A stretch of 22,787 bases of DNA from a virus. The translations under genes were made by a program, and so were the position numbers. Positions 22,614 to 22,787 of the stretch are shown here, one piece after another (position 1 is the first letter of the stretch; each line of letters starts with the position of its first letter). The stretch lies in IMG/VR virus record IMGVR_UViG_3300035698_025451, positions 1 to 22,787 of that record. One strand, 5' to 3'. The notes beneath the pieces are model-generated. The model saw only the letters and a program-made list of their open reading frames with translations, was not told the origin of the DNA and made no database searches.

Positions 22614-22787
22614 ATGAGCGGATTAAATGTTGTTGATAATGGAGTGAAGTTGAACAAGGCAGTCAGGTCAAGTGGGAGCACAGGAAAGAGTTATGCATGC
22701 GACCTTGCTCATGAGTTATTGGGAATATTGCCGAATTTGGTGGCAATTAAAAAAGAGCATACCGAGGAGGGTGAATTCGGGCAGACA
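22614..22787 (+). CDS. First gene of the rightward operon, unknown (3' end beyond window)
   Basis: Open from ATG at 22614 to the window end (58 codons). AAAGGAG lies 6 bases before it. The same frame is open back to an ATG at 22518, which also has AGAGGAG at a good distance (8 bases), so the protein may be 32 residues longer. The visible part (MSGLNVVDNGVKLNKAVRSS, then 'CDLAHELLGILPNLVAIKKE') has no motif I recognise. It is the first gene behind the consensus promoter and runs opposite to the virion operon, so it is probably an early gene for replication, host takeover or regulation. Confidence 0.7.
   Translation, partial: MSGLNVVDNGVKLNKAVRSSGSTGKSYACDLAHELLGILPNLVAIKKEHTEEGEFGQT

Overview
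The window is a large part of the genome of a tailed double-stranded DNA phage (or a prophage of one), of siphovirus type by gene content. The DNA is AT-rich. Most genes have strong Shine-Dalgarno sites (AAGGAGG-like), and the right side has a textbook sigma-70/sigma-A promoter, so the host is a bacterium. I cannot name it.

Positions 20512 down to 1 form one leftward (minus-strand) morphogenesis operon in the order expected for an HK97/lambda-like virion. It runs small terminase, large terminase, portal, two tiny ORFs, a 355-residue gene of uncertain role, prohead protease carrying a huge Glu/Lys-rich scaffold-like tail, major capsid protein, head-tail adaptor, zinc-ribbon connector protein, a small helical protein, gp10-like neck protein, tail terminator, tail tube protein, tail assembly chaperone, tape measure protein, HNH homing-type endonuclease, a small tail protein, and a very long tail hub/adhesin that runs off the left edge. 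Genes abut or overlap by a few bases, so translation is probably coupled.

Two recoding or nested-gene arrangements are visible that a plain ORF list would miss. The tail chaperone gene has two canonical -1 slippery heptamers (A_AAA_AAC and C_CCT_TTG) followed by an 80-102 codon extension in the -1 frame that ends exactly at the tape measure start, which is the classic G/GT arrangement. The protease gene has an internal in-frame ATG behind a 7-base Shine-Dalgarno, which would give a free 296-residue scaffold.

From about 20520 to 22500 there is almost no coding potential. This control region holds a minus-strand tRNA-Ala(UGC), an AT-rich zone with 17-bp tandem repeats and other repeats that looks like a replication origin, three copies of a 12-bp repeat, a long perfect palindrome, and a dense cluster of GTGA-N6/7-TCAC palindromes resembling Crp/Fnr-family sites. 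A consensus promoter with extended -10 then drives a rightward (plus-strand) gene at the right edge, the start of the divergent, probably early, operon.

The least ordinary parts are the GTGA/TCAC operator array, the origin-like repeats, the frameshift with two candidate slip sites, the nested scaffold, and a LamG-like domain inserted inside the tail hub. All functional names rest on recognising motifs and gene order by eye; no database search was run.
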